NCBI GenBank assembly: GCA_964364175.1 | Contig: CAYILR010000011.1 | Location: forward strand, 35,965 to 99,964 | Direction of reading: 5' to 3' | From: CAYILR01 sp964364175 | GTDB taxonomy: Bacteria > Bdellovibrionota > UBA1018 | Length of the DNA stretch: 64,000 bases | Shown here: one piece after another, positions 32,759 through 41,340 of the stretch | How the letters are laid out: each line of letters begins with the position of its first letter | How positions within the stretch are numbered: position 1 is the stretch's first letter | Translations under genes and position numbers: made by a program | Notes under the pieces: model-generated | Seen by the model: only the letters and a program-made list of their open reading frames with translations | What the model was told of the DNA's origin: nothing | Database searches by the model: none

Positions 32759-33465
32759 AAATTATCATTTCTTGGGCAGTCATCTATTTCTCCATCACTC
32801 TGAGCTCAGCATTCTTGCATCAATGTGGTCATGGACTGGGTGCCCGACTAGACGGAATTCATGTCAGTACGGGATTCGCCATGACGGGCGATCCGGATAA
32901 AAAACCCAGTGATCTTGATTTTCGATCAGAAATTCCAATGATTGGACGATTGTCTTCTGCGGGGCTTTTGGGGCCGTTCACGAATTGGATTCTGGCTATT
33001 GCGTCCTTGTTTCTCTTGATGGGATTGAAGAAGGAAAATCCGATGATTCTTTGGGTGGCTGCAAGTGCCATTGGCAATGCCGGGATTCGGATTGTTCCAG
33101 TGGCGAGGTTTTTAATCACCGCTGTTCGTGGTGGAAAGCTTTTTTTGGACGACGAAGCCACTTGGGCATTGGCTTCGAATTCGAATTTAAATTTTCCGAT
33201 GAGCTTTCAGCAGCTGGATGTATTAGCGGGATCTCAACCTCAGCTGCTCACGGCAAATCCAGCCATCTATTTCTGGCCAGTGGTTTCGCTGCTCATTTCC
33301 CTGATTGTTTTATGGAAAAGTTATAGAAAGAGTTTATTGCTGCTGGATTTGAAGTTGAGCAACCGTACTCAGCAGGTTGTTTTTGTTGCGGTTCCGTTTT
33401 TCATGGGTCCAGTGGTTTTTGGAGTAGCTATTTGGCTCGATGAAATATTTCGAATCAATTGGTGA
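32755..33465 (+). CDS. Membrane protein resembling an M50 site-2 protease with a degenerate active site
   Basis: 236 residues from GTG 32755 overlapping the previous stop (GTGA). It has about five membrane helices. AFLHQCGHGLGARLDGI stands where M50 metalloproteases have HExxH; here the Glu is Gln (HQCGH), so zinc could still be held but the catalytic Glu is missing. GLLGPFTNWILA would fit the second conserved region. It may be a non-catalytic M50 homologue, a scaffold or an unrelated membrane protein. Confidence 0.65.
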   Translation: MKIIISWAVIYFSITLSSAFLHQCGHGLGARLDGIHVSTGFAMTGDPDKKPSDLDFRSEIPMIGRLSSAGLLGPFTNWILAIASLFLLMGLKKENPMILWVAASAIGNAGIRIVPVARFLITAVRGGKLFLDDEATWALASNSNLNFPMSFQQLDVLAGSQPQLLTANPAIYFWPVVSLLISLIVLWKSYRKSLLLLDLKLSNRTQQVVFVAVPFFMGPVVFGVAIWLDEIFRINW

Positions 33466-33468
33466 GTA

Positions 33469-34497
33469 TTAGATGGTGAGTGCTAGATCTCTGGAATATT
33501 CGAGCAGGCTTCTGAAGGCGACTTCGATTTCTTCGAATGTGTCAGTTTTTACGTTTTCGAGCAGATCCAGTTGAATGGGTTTTTTATCACCTTTTTGCGT
33601 GAGAATTCGATTTCCTTGTTTTTTAGGTAAAACTTTTCCGATCACGATCAGGTCTTTGATTTTTTGTTTTGCGAGCTTGAGCTTCTTGTCAGAAATCCCA
33701 GTCACCAATTGGTAATCTCCATGTTGACCAAAGATCAACGAAGTCGGAGAGATTTTCATGCTCTGGCAGTATTGAATGGATTTTTGCGAAAGCTGATTCT
33801 GCGGATCCCAGTGGAGTTCAAGCGCGACGTGGTTTAGTTCACAAAGCGTGTTGAGAGTAGAGGCCAGGCCATCGCTGGTGTCCATTGCGGCGTTGGCGAT
33901 TGAGCGCAAAGCGATCCCAGCTTGGATTCGAGCTTCGGGCCGAAAATCGCTTTCTTGCAAAACGCCCTGAGGATCGCCCATCAGACGCTTGAATCCCCAG
34001 GCAGGCCCAGTGCCCATTTTGCCGGTCATGCAGAGCCAATCTCCAACACGCAACCCGATGCGAGAGAGAGGCTTGGAGTCGCAAATCCCCACTCCTACGC
34101 CGCTCAGGAGAGTGTGAGTCGATCTCCCGGTGTCTCCGCCTAACAAAGGTGTCCCGGATTTTTTGAGAGCCTCGCGCAAACCGAGAGCGACGCGTTGCTT
34201 TTTTTGCAAATCAAACGAACGCCCCCAATTCGCCGAAAAAAGTAGCCCGAGAGGATTCGCTCCGACGGCTGCAAGATCCGAAAGGGATGCCATGGCGGCC
34301 ATCCATCCCATCGTGAAGGGATCGGTGTAGAGATCAAACTCGATCTCGTCCGAGATTGAATCGATGGTGGTTGCCAGAAATTTTTTTGGCCCAATTTTCA
34401 GGATCTCGCAGTCGGATTCGTTGATCTTGTGGATTTGCAGCTTGGAACGAGGCATTTTCCCCAGCCAGGATTGAAGATTTTCGATTTCTAGGGACAT
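33469..34497 (-). CDS. ThiL/AIR-synthase-like ATP-dependent kinase
   Basis: About 342 residues. It follows the thiamine-monophosphate kinase pattern in reduced form: DSISDEIEFDLYTDPFTMGWMA, LSDLAAVGANP, LLGGDTGRS, IGLRVGDWLCMTGKMG, AMDTSDGLASTL and FGQHGDYQLVTG, where ThiL has GGEDYELL. The last motif is altered (HGD for GED), suggesting a changed acceptor. Fellow genes are a lipid kinase and a P-loop kinase, not thiamine genes. ATG 34497 overlaps the lipid kinase stop by 10 bases and has AGGAG upstream. Confidence 0.75.
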   Translation of the reverse strand: MSLEIENLQSWLGKMPRSKLQIHKINESDCEILKIGPKKFLATTIDSISDEIEFDLYTDPFTMGWMAAMASLSDLAAVGANPLGLLFSANWGRSFDLQKKQRVALGLREALKKSGTPLLGGDTGRSTHTLLSGVGVGICDSKPLSRIGLRVGDWLCMTGKMGTGPAWGFKRLMGDPQGVLQESDFRPEARIQAGIALRSIANAAMDTSDGLASTLNTLCELNHVALELHWDPQNQLSQKSIQYCQSMKISPTSLIFGQHGDYQLVTGISDKKLKLAKQKIKDLIVIGKVLPKKQGNRILTQKGDKKPIQLDLLENVKTDTFEEIEVAFRSLLEYSRDLALTI

Positions 34498-35438
34498 AGG
34501 ATGATCTCCTGATTCAGAATTCCGATTTCGCAAAAGTGGGCGGGTTGGGTTTCGCCATCCGTTTCGATCACCAAGGGACGGGAGGTCAGGGATCGAATGA
34601 GAACTTTTTTTGCCTTCTGAGACTGTGTTTTTTGACGACCCGAAAACTTGCCTTGAGCCAAGGCCCCTAATGTAGAGAGCATTTCAACACGATTCATATC
34701 TGCACACACGTGAACTCCCAGTTCACCATCATTGGCCTGGGGTCCTTGATCATATCGAAACGTCCCTGCAAAGTGCTTGTTTTTAATGACTCCCAAGTTC
34801 GTCAGATTTAGCTGGGTTTCTGGATCAGAATCAATTTGCATGGAAATCTGTTGATTTTGATAAGTGGCAAAGGTGCTGAGGGCTGCGGAGACAATTGCCC
34901 CATTCACCCATTTTCGTTTGAGAGCCTGAAACGCCGATCCGCCTGTATTGAAACGATAATTAGCTTCGGCGGTGACACCTACACTGCAATTGATGAAAAA
35001 TTGGATAGGGTAGGGGTTGGCTTCTAATTTCAGAATTCCCGCATCGTGAGCAAATGCGGAGTCAAATTCCAGCCGAGTGGGGCATCCCGCGATTTTTTCT
35101 CTGCCAGAGGTCAAATAGGGTTTATGAAAATCATTCGAGGATCCAATTCCGATCGCACCAAAAACGAGGTCTTTAGGAATGTCGGAGCCTCGGTTTTTCA
35201 AATCCAAATATGTATTAAGCACGGAGTGAACAGTGCCGTCTCCTCCGGCAACAACGAATCTGCGAGCGCCTTGCCTGATTTTGGATTCCAACCAGGGCCG
35301 GACGTCCCTGCCATCAAAGATCTCAGCCTGATCTAGTCCCAGCTCTTTCGCTCGCCGTGATTGAATCACGCCACGCCATCGCCGAGCACCCGCACCGCCG
35401 TTGGCAAATGGATTTAGGATGACTGCATCGATGCGCAT
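34488..35438 (-). CDS. Diacylglycerol/sphingosine kinase family lipid kinase
   Basis: 316 residues. VILNPFANGGAGARRW opens the catalytic domain and VVAGGDGTVHSVL contains the GGDGT (65-69) nucleotide-binding motif; FGAIGIGSSNDFHK follows as the G[TS]xNDF loop. The family phosphorylates diacylglycerol, ceramide or long-chain bases at the membrane. Its place beside an alpha-oxoamine synthase island is consistent with a long-chain base kinase, but a diacylglycerol kinase role cannot be excluded. It overlaps the ThiL-like gene (10 bases) and the upstream P-loop kinase (25 bases). Confidence 0.9.
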   Translation of the reverse strand: MRIDAVILNPFANGGAGARRWRGVIQSRRAKELGLDQAEIFDGRDVRPWLESKIRQGARRFVVAGGDGTVHSVLNTYLDLKNRGSDIPKDLVFGAIGIGSSNDFHKPYLTSGREKIAGCPTRLEFDSAFAHDAGILKLEANPYPIQFFINCSVGVTAEANYRFNTGGSAFQALKRKWVNGAIVSAALSTFATYQNQQISMQIDSDPETQLNLTNLGVIKNKHFAGTFRYDQGPQANDGELGVHVCADMNRVEMLSTLGALAQGKFSGRQKTQSQKAKKVLIRSLTSRPLVIETDGETQPAHFCEIGILNQEIILCP

Positions 35439-36055
35439 ACACCCGATTTTTCTATTTCAGTCAGGATCTGAGAGACGATTTTTTCAACTGGATTGTGAGA
35501 AGAAACATGAATCCAGGGGCCGAATTCTTTTTCCATTTTACTCCAGTACGTCGTCATGGATTTTTGGAATTTAACGAATTTTTCGGATTGGTTTTGCCCA
35601 GCCTGACCGCTTTCATACTGACTGACTTCGGATTTGCGCTTCAGGGAGACCTCGGCATCGACTTCTAGAAAAAAAGTCAGAGAGGGGGAGTCGAATCCCA
35701 CAGCCGCTCCTTGGATGATGTTCCACGGAGTGCCGTAGGCCAACTCGCTGACGCCGTATTTGTAAAAATGAGAATCAATCAAGAGGAGCTGAGGTGATTT
35801 TTTCAGCGCCAAATCGATACTGTGTTTCATCGCATGGAATAAAAACAAAGTTCGAGCGGTTCCATCCAAGCTCCCCAGATAGCGAATGACCGAGTCCTTC
35901 TGAAAAGCCCCCGTCATAATCATGGAGTCCCAGATATTGGCGCAATCGATGGAGCCGTCTCCGTACTTTTTCTTGAATTCAACCATCAAGGCCTGAGTGA
36001 CCGTTGATTTTCCGGATCCATCTGGACCTGTGATTGTAATTTTGGGTAGATTCAA
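35414..36055 (-). CDS. Thymidylate-kinase-like P-loop protein, copy 2
   Basis: 213 residues. ITITGPDGSGKSTVTQALM is the P-loop, and LLLIDSHFYKYGVSELAYG occupies the position of the dTMP kinase DR-motif. Length is close to canonical dTMP kinases, but the surroundings (lipid kinase, ThiL-like) and a paralogue at 31907 suggest another phosphate acceptor. First gene of the three-gene minus-strand operon 36055-33469, overlapping the lipid kinase by 25 bases. A true tmk cannot be excluded without comparing with the rest of the genome. Confidence 0.75.
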   Translation of the reverse strand: MNLPKITITGPDGSGKSTVTQALMVEFKKKYGDGSIDCANIWDSMIMTGAFQKDSVIRYLGSLDGTARTLFLFHAMKHSIDLALKKSPQLLLIDSHFYKYGVSELAYGTPWNIIQGAAVGFDSPSLTFFLEVDAEVSLKRKSEVSQYESGQAGQNQSEKFVKFQKSMTTYWSKMEKEFGPWIHVSSHNPVEKIVSQILTEIEKSGVCASMQSS

Positions 36056-36160
36056 TTTTGTGGCTCCTGATTATTTCTAGCAGATTATCAGTTATTTGTA
36101 ACAGCAAAATATTTTCTAAAATTTGGATTTAAAGTTCTAAAAAATAATTTTATTTATTAA

Positions 36161-36188
36161 AAAAACACCTATTTTAGTAGATGTTTTT
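36161..36188. other. AT-rich hairpin between the kinase operon and the HNH gene
   Basis: AAAAACACCTA (36161-36171) and TAGATGTTTTT (36178-36188) form an 11-bp stem with one mismatch and a 6-base loop. It lies in the 187-base AT-rich divergent gap and overlaps the TTGACG of the HNH upstream element, so it could be an operator or a barrier between the two transcription units. Confidence 0.35.
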
Positions 36189-36206
36189 GACGTTTTTGTG
36201 GTATTT
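36187..36206 (+). promoter_or_regulatory. Conserved upstream element of HNH paralogues, copy 2
   Basis: TTGACG, 5 bases, GTGGTATTT (36198-36206), 25 bases, GGGGAA and then the ATG. Same spacing as the element at 12523-12542. The GTGGTATTT core is not a normal -10 or sigma54 box. Confidence 0.5.
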
Positions 36207-36242
36207 TTTTCAAATCCAAATCAACATCATGGGGAATGCAAA

Positions 36243-37241
36243 ATGCAATTCAATATCACTCAAACAGAAGTCAAAATACTATCCATTGACGAGCTTCACA
36301 TTCGAACTTTAGATGTCGCCAGGCGCGAACAACGAACAACAACGGAGCTTTTGCAGCATCTGATTGCGGTGCGAGATAGACGCGTTTTTGCGGTGAAGGG
36401 GTACGGCGGTCTTTGGGAGTATGTGCGGCACTATCTGGGCTACTCCGAACCCGCGACGAATGAACGTCTGCGTGCGATGGAATTGATTGAGGCCGTTCCG
36501 GAAGTCGAAAAGCAGATTCAAAGGGGCGAGTTGAGTCTGACGACAGCTTCGCAGGTCCAAGTTTTTATTCGGAAGCTAGAGCGGAAAGAGAAAAAGAAGT
36601 TGGCTCCAGCAGCTAAACAAGAACTGATCGACGAGGTGGCCGGAAAAAGTAAAAGGCAGGTGGAGCAGATTTTTGCTTCCATAGCTCCAGAAGTTCAAAT
36701 TCCGAAGGAGCGTGAGAAAGTTCTGACTCCGGAGCTTACGCAGCTTTCTTTGGTCGTCGATTCCGAGACAATGGAAATGTTAAAGCGATTTCAAGAGTTA
36801 AAAGGAAATCAAAATCACTGCGAGATATTGAAAACGACTTTGAAAGAATATTTGAAACGAAACGACCCAGAGAAAAAGAGTTCGAGCGTTGAGGCAAAAC
36901 TCGAATTTGTAGAGACTCAATCTACAGAAGAAAACACATTTCTTTCTCTCACTCAACATCAGCCGGCTGATGTCACAGATAGAAGCCCATCCCGATATGT
37001 TCCAGTAGATAGCAAACGCAGGATTTGGCAACGAGCTCATTCCCAGTGTGAATACATTGACCCAAAATCCAAACGCCGCTGCGAATCCCGGCATCGGCTG
37101 CAGCTGGATCACATCATTCCTTGGAGTGTGGGCGGAAAAACAGACTTTTCGAATCTCCGCCTGGCTTGTCCGACTCATAATACGCTCTATGCAATTCAGT
37201 ATTTTGGGGAAAAAAAGATGAACCGGTGGCTGAAGGGTTAA
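36243..37241 (+). CDS. HNH endonuclease-domain protein (paralogue of 11504-12487)
   Basis: About 332 residues. CEYIDPKSKRRCESRH, LQLDHIIPWSVGG and NLRLACPTHN form the HNH motif with the structural Cys sites. The N-terminal helical region (VRDRRVFAVKGYGGLWEYV, LSLTTASQVQVFIRK) is similar to the other copy along most of its length. ATG 36243 has GGGGA seven bases before it. It stands alone between two lipid-cluster operons, so it is probably a later insertion into that region and not a member of the pathway. Confidence 0.88.
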   Translation: MQFNITQTEVKILSIDELHIRTLDVARREQRTTTELLQHLIAVRDRRVFAVKGYGGLWEYVRHYLGYSEPATNERLRAMELIEAVPEVEKQIQRGELSLTTASQVQVFIRKLERKEKKKLAPAAKQELIDEVAGKSKRQVEQIFASIAPEVQIPKEREKVLTPELTQLSLVVDSETMEMLKRFQELKGNQNHCEILKTTLKEYLKRNDPEKKSSSVEAKLEFVETQSTEENTFLSLTQHQPADVTDRSPSRYVPVDSKRRIWQRAHSQCEYIDPKSKRRCESRHRLQLDHIIPWSVGGKTDFSNLRLACPTHNTLYAIQYFGEKKMNRWLKG

Positions 37242-37252
37242 AAATCGTCCAG

Positions 37253-37957
37253 CTAGATGCGTTCCAATAACATCTGTAAAGCCGCCCAATTACCGAACCA
37301 GACTTGTGGTTCTCTTTCACGCAAGGAATCCCCAGAAGTTAGCAAAAAAACTGGAATTCCAACTTCCTTAGCCGGCAAATCCTTCTTCTCGGAATCTCCG
37401 ATCATCAGGCACTCCTGGGGATTGAGTTTGAGTTTTTCCACAAGCTCGCTGTAGTAGGTGACGCTGGGTTTGCAGGAGCATAGCTCGCCGTTGTTGACGA
37501 TGAATTGAAAGTGAGCGGGGTCGATTCCGCCCCAGCGCATCCGCAGCTCCACAATGTCTCGAGTCCAAACGGCATTGGTGGCCAAGATGAGTTTGTATTT
37601 GGGTCGCGCCCAATCGATAAACTTTTGCGCTCCGGGAATGGGGAAGAAGCAATCCTCCAAATTCGAGAAAACATCTTCGGCCATTTCGCGCGCAAGTTTT
37701 CTGCCGTGCTCGGTGGGGATGTTCAGAAATTCTGCTAGGGCCTGGGCTGCTCGATCGGCGTTGAGAACCCCGGGTTGGTGAATCTCGATGGCTACTCGTA
37801 GTTTGTGAAGCGCTATTAGTGACTTCAGAGTGCTGAGTCCTTGTTTTCTGAAATATTGAATGGAATGGTAAATAAATTTGCGACTGAGTTTGGAGCGCGA
37901 ACCCAAAAGTGTTCCGTCGAGATCGACCAGCAATGTACGAACATTCGAAAGGCTCAT
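37253..37957 (-). CDS. HAD-superfamily phosphatase
   Basis: 234 residues with the four HAD motifs: LLVDLDGTLLG (Asp nucleophile), LILATNAV, CKPSVTYY (Lys) and CLMIGDSEKKD. The cap between them is the helical C1 type of small-molecule phosphatases. The stop of the upstream PEP-synthase-like gene overlaps its ATG (ATGA), so a kinase-like and a phosphatase-like enzyme are made from one transcript. The substrate is unknown. It converges on the HNH gene with an 11-base gap. Confidence 0.88.
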   Translation of the reverse strand: MSLSNVRTLLVDLDGTLLGSRSKLSRKFIYHSIQYFRKQGLSTLKSLIALHKLRVAIEIHQPGVLNADRAAQALAEFLNIPTEHGRKLAREMAEDVFSNLEDCFFPIPGAQKFIDWARPKYKLILATNAVWTRDIVELRMRWGGIDPAHFQFIVNNGELCSCKPSVTYYSELVEKLKLNPQECLMIGDSEKKDLPAKEVGIPVFLLTSGDSLREREPQVWFGNWAALQMLLERI

Positions 37958-40251
37958 AAAATTTCCACAGTTCCTTTTTCTCCATTGAGTCGAATTTTAG
38001 TTCCGGCAGATAGTCGAGTGAGAGCTTCTGAGATTCCAGAAACCGCAGGAATCCCAAACTCGCGAGCCGCCACAAATCCATGTGACAAAATCCCGCCCGT
38101 CACAGTCACCAATCCACCCAACAGGGGATACAGCGGAACAAACGCCGGATTCGGAGCCGTTGTCACCAGAATCGCCCCAGCAGTAATTTGCGGGATTTGA
38201 TCGAGGTGCTCCAAAACAAAAACATTACCCTCGATCGTGCCAGCGCTGACGGGGATCCCTCTCAGAATCGAAGCAGAGGAATCCTGCGGAAGCTCGGTTG
38301 TGGTTTCAACCCGAGGGGGGAAGTCCATCAGCGGAGTGAGTTTTTTATGGCGTTCGAATTCTGCTCTGCGCTTTGCACAAAGAAAACTCAAATTCGTGTC
38401 CGGATTTCGAAGTGCTTTTTTCAGTTCCTTGAGTTCCAGATAAAATGCGTCTTCTGGGGTTTGTAGCAGTCCTTTTGCTTGCAGCGCTTGTCCAGCCAGC
38501 AGAACCAGTTTTCTGGAAGGCTCAATGAGATATCCTGTGAGAAAGTGCAGCTCCTCGTCCATTTGCATGAATGCCTTGAGAAGTTCGAGGGGAATCTGCA
38601 GCTCCTGAATGCCGTGTTGGGTTTTGCTGCGGGGATCGCTGCTTGAGTTTTTAGAGAAGAGCGAAGCGCGAATCAGTGGAACCAAAATCCAAGGAGCATC
38701 CCCCCAGCCAGGAACCGCCATGTCCCAGCTGGTGCGGCAGTGGCCATTGCGTTCCAAAAAACTAACCCAACTCTTTTTGCTTTCGGGTTCTAGTTCATCC
38801 GCAGCTAGCGGATTTTGTGAATGCAACCGAGAAAGAAAACTCTCGCAACGAGGGGATTGAGACAAACACCGGATCAGTTCATTCCAATCCTCGCCCATCA
38901 TCAAGGTGCGATTGTTGTCAAAATGATTGATGAGATCCGCGAAATCCAAGGGAGTGAATCCCAGAGCAGTCCAAATTTTCTCAAGCGAGCGATGAAGGGT
39001 ATCCTTGACGATGTAAATCACAATATCGGGCTCGAGGAATTTCAAACTCAAAAATCTCAGGTCTTCCATTTGCTGGAGAATGCCTTCTGGATCCAAACTA
39101 GAATGGAGATGAAATTTTTTGATCTCTTCCAAGTTTTTTTCTACATGCGATTTCCATTTTCGTTTCCAAAAAAATGCCTGAGGCCCGATCAAAGCCAGAA
39201 CGATGTCCAGTCTTAAGTGAGCAAACGTGGTTGTTAGATTTTTTAAAAAAACAACCGACTTGAAAAACCGCGCGAAAGCTTTCAGAAGCAAAATCAAATG
39301 AGGTCCAAAGGGAGAAATATACCGCGACCATTGAATTTTTACCCGCGACGGGAACTTGAAAAAATCGGGATCGGTATAAACCCTGCTTTTCAACCGGACC
39401 GCTATTTTGTTGGTCGAGGACACGCGGATTCCGAGTTCTTGGTTGAGACTTCGCAGGTTCGACTCCATCGAATCCTCGATGGCCGTCCAGCCCATGGGCG
39501 TGATGGGCTCAGGGAATCTTTCCAAAGAAAGTGACCGGCTCCAGCGGGTCTCTGGAGCTGAAGCGAGCAATCGTGCTTCTTCGGTCGCAATCGGCCTGGC
39601 TTGCACAAACCAAAGCTTTTTGCCGTCCCAGACCCACTCGATGTCAGCCGGTGCTGCCAAGAGTGCCTCGATTTTTGCCGTTACCTGCCAAAGCTCATCC
39701 CAAAAAGGCGCGATGGGTGATTCCGGAGCGGGAGGGGACAGCTGGTACTCGATCTGAGTTTTAGCTGTTCCCTGAACAACGCCTTCTCCGCTGCCCCAAG
39801 CCCATTCCAAAAGGCCTTCTTTTTTCCAAACTTGATCCGGGCGTCGGCTGAAACAGACTCCCGAGATTTTTCCGGGAACGTAGCTTTGAATAAAAAATCC
39901 TGCGGAGAACTCCCGAGGGTTGAGCCCTGCAGAGAGAATTTGCTGCTCCGCTTGTGGGGTCTTGGCTGACGCAAGAACTGCTTGAACAGTCTGCCAAAGC
40001 GAATCAGGATTTGCGTCCTCCAGCGGAAGGGATAGAAATGCCCCCGCAAACGAAAAATCCGCGGCGTCTTCACCCGACATGCTGGATCTGACGATCCATT
40101 TCCCGGGGCCGAGTTTTTGCCGGGAATCAGCGAAAAAAGCTTCCCGTTGATCTGGACGAGCAAAATCAGGAGGGGGGAAAACCGTAGCAGGAACGCGGAT
40201 ACCAGCCTCCATCAAACGCTGGATTTGCTTTGCCTTTCCGTTCAGTTCCAT
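37954..40251 (-). CDS. PEP synthase/rifampicin-phosphotransferase-like enzyme, copy 2
   Basis: 765 residues with the same order as copy 1: an N-terminal ATP-grasp domain (LNGKAKQIQRLMEAGI, IVRSSMSGEDAADFSFAGAF, LWFVQARPIA) and the C-terminal phosphohistidine domain GGILSHGFVAAREFGIPAV with His724. The PEP TIM barrel is again absent. The middle region is diverged and helical. The divergent sulfotransferase starts only 18 bases away, so the two operons share a promoter region. It is likely to phosphorylate a cluster-specific substrate using ATP; this is inference. Confidence 0.88.
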   Translation of the reverse strand: MELNGKAKQIQRLMEAGIRVPATVFPPPDFARPDQREAFFADSRQKLGPGKWIVRSSMSGEDAADFSFAGAFLSLPLEDANPDSLWQTVQAVLASAKTPQAEQQILSAGLNPREFSAGFFIQSYVPGKISGVCFSRRPDQVWKKEGLLEWAWGSGEGVVQGTAKTQIEYQLSPPAPESPIAPFWDELWQVTAKIEALLAAPADIEWVWDGKKLWFVQARPIATEEARLLASAPETRWSRSLSLERFPEPITPMGWTAIEDSMESNLRSLNQELGIRVSSTNKIAVRLKSRVYTDPDFFKFPSRVKIQWSRYISPFGPHLILLLKAFARFFKSVVFLKNLTTTFAHLRLDIVLALIGPQAFFWKRKWKSHVEKNLEEIKKFHLHSSLDPEGILQQMEDLRFLSLKFLEPDIVIYIVKDTLHRSLEKIWTALGFTPLDFADLINHFDNNRTLMMGEDWNELIRCLSQSPRCESFLSRLHSQNPLAADELEPESKKSWVSFLERNGHCRTSWDMAVPGWGDAPWILVPLIRASLFSKNSSSDPRSKTQHGIQELQIPLELLKAFMQMDEELHFLTGYLIEPSRKLVLLAGQALQAKGLLQTPEDAFYLELKELKKALRNPDTNLSFLCAKRRAEFERHKKLTPLMDFPPRVETTTELPQDSSASILRGIPVSAGTIEGNVFVLEHLDQIPQITAGAILVTTAPNPAFVPLYPLLGGLVTVTGGILSHGFVAAREFGIPAVSGISEALTRLSAGTKIRLNGEKGTVEIL

Positions 40252-40269
40252 TTAATAAATATAAGCACG

Positions 40270-41340
40270 ATGTCCTCGCAAGTCGAATACGCAAATTGGT
40301 GGTCGAAGCTTTTGTTTCAAAAGGCATTTGAGAAGCAATTCGTGATCCCAGTTCCCAACCCGACGGTATTGACCCGGTTCATGGAGAAAGTTGAAAAAAA
40401 GCGATTCGCTTTGGATTTCAAATCAATGAAAATCGATCGGCCGATTTTCATTGTGGGCTTGCCACGCTCCGGCACGACGCTGCTTTATAATCTCCTCTGC
40501 GCTCATGAGAGAGCCGCCTATGTGACGACTTCGATCAATTCGTTCCCGACGGCGATTTGTACGATTGAATGGATGCGAAAAAAACTCAACCTCAACGTCC
40601 GGGGCGAGCGGTTTTTGCAAGATTCCATCGATGCAGATTTTTCGAGCCCCTCGGAGCCCGCCGTGTTTTGGGGAAAGTGGATTGAGAGAGATGCGGACAG
40701 CCTCTACTGGCAAGAAAAGCGACTGAAGGATTTTTCTCCAGAAAAAATTTTGGAAATCCACAACGATGTCAAACGGGTGCTGCATTGTTTTGGAGGCAGC
40801 CAGCAGCGATTCATCTGCAAGTACCCCGTTTTTCAGACCGAGTTGAGAATGCTTCAGGATCTTTTTCCGGATGCTTACTTCATTCACATCATCCGGGACG
40901 GTAGGATGGTGGCCAATTCTTTGGTCAAGCTTCACAAACTTTGCAATGACCAGCTGAAGAAAATCCAGCACCCGGATATTCATCACCTGATTCCCTATCC
41001 TCGAGTCAAGAACCTGGCCAAATACGTCGAGCAGTACGGTGAGAGCGATGTGCGAACCACCGCTAATATTTGGCAGGATTCGATCGATGTAGTGAATGAA
41101 ACCCGCCCGGATCTCAAAAATTTCACCGAAGTCCGTTATGAGGATCTGCTGAAATCGCCACAAGCTGAGCTTCAGCGCTTGTTTGATTTTGTGCGGATGC
41201 AATGGCCTTCCCCCTCAAATTCGCTGTTCAAGCGCGAGTATGAACTGATCGGAAAGACCCATCACACCAATCGTTATGGCGACTTCGAGACGATTGAAAA
41301 AATAGCGGGCCCCACTCTGAAAAAATACGGTTACCTATGA
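40270..41340 (+). CDS. PAPS-dependent sulfotransferase
   Basis: 356 residues. FIVGLPRSGTTLLYNLL (Gly63-Thr70) is the 5'-phosphosulfate loop and FIHIIRDGRMVANSL (207-212) the 3'-phosphate motif of PAPS sulfotransferases. The enzyme moves sulfate from PAPS to a hydroxyl or amine, here most likely on a lipid or a small molecule. ATG 40270 is chosen because it is the first Met beyond the divergent gene's start. It overlaps cysD by 4 bases (ATGA), so sulfotransferase and sulfate activation genes are one operon. Confidence 0.93.
   Translation: MSSQVEYANWWSKLLFQKAFEKQFVIPVPNPTVLTRFMEKVEKKRFALDFKSMKIDRPIFIVGLPRSGTTLLYNLLCAHERAAYVTTSINSFPTAICTIEWMRKKLNLNVRGERFLQDSIDADFSSPSEPAVFWGKWIERDADSLYWQEKRLKDFSPEKILEIHNDVKRVLHCFGGSQQRFICKYPVFQTELRMLQDLFPDAYFIHIIRDGRMVANSLVKLHKLCNDQLKKIQHPDIHHLIPYPRVKNLAKYVEQYGESDVRTTANIWQDSIDVVNETRPDLKNFTEVRYEDLLKSPQAELQRLFDFVRMQWPSPSNSLFKREYELIGKTHHTNRYGDFETIEKIAGPTLKKYGYL

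Noticed and set aside
23286..40251. Sphingophosphonolipid pathway, as known in Bacteriovorax
   Set aside because: No PEP mutase or phosphonopyruvate decarboxylase is present. The PEP-synthase-like proteins lack the barrel of PEP-converting enzymes.
40117..40269. Extended N-terminus of the sulfotransferase
   Set aside because: The extra 51 codons overlap the divergent PEP-synthase-like gene and show no family similarity; ATG 40270 fits the family.
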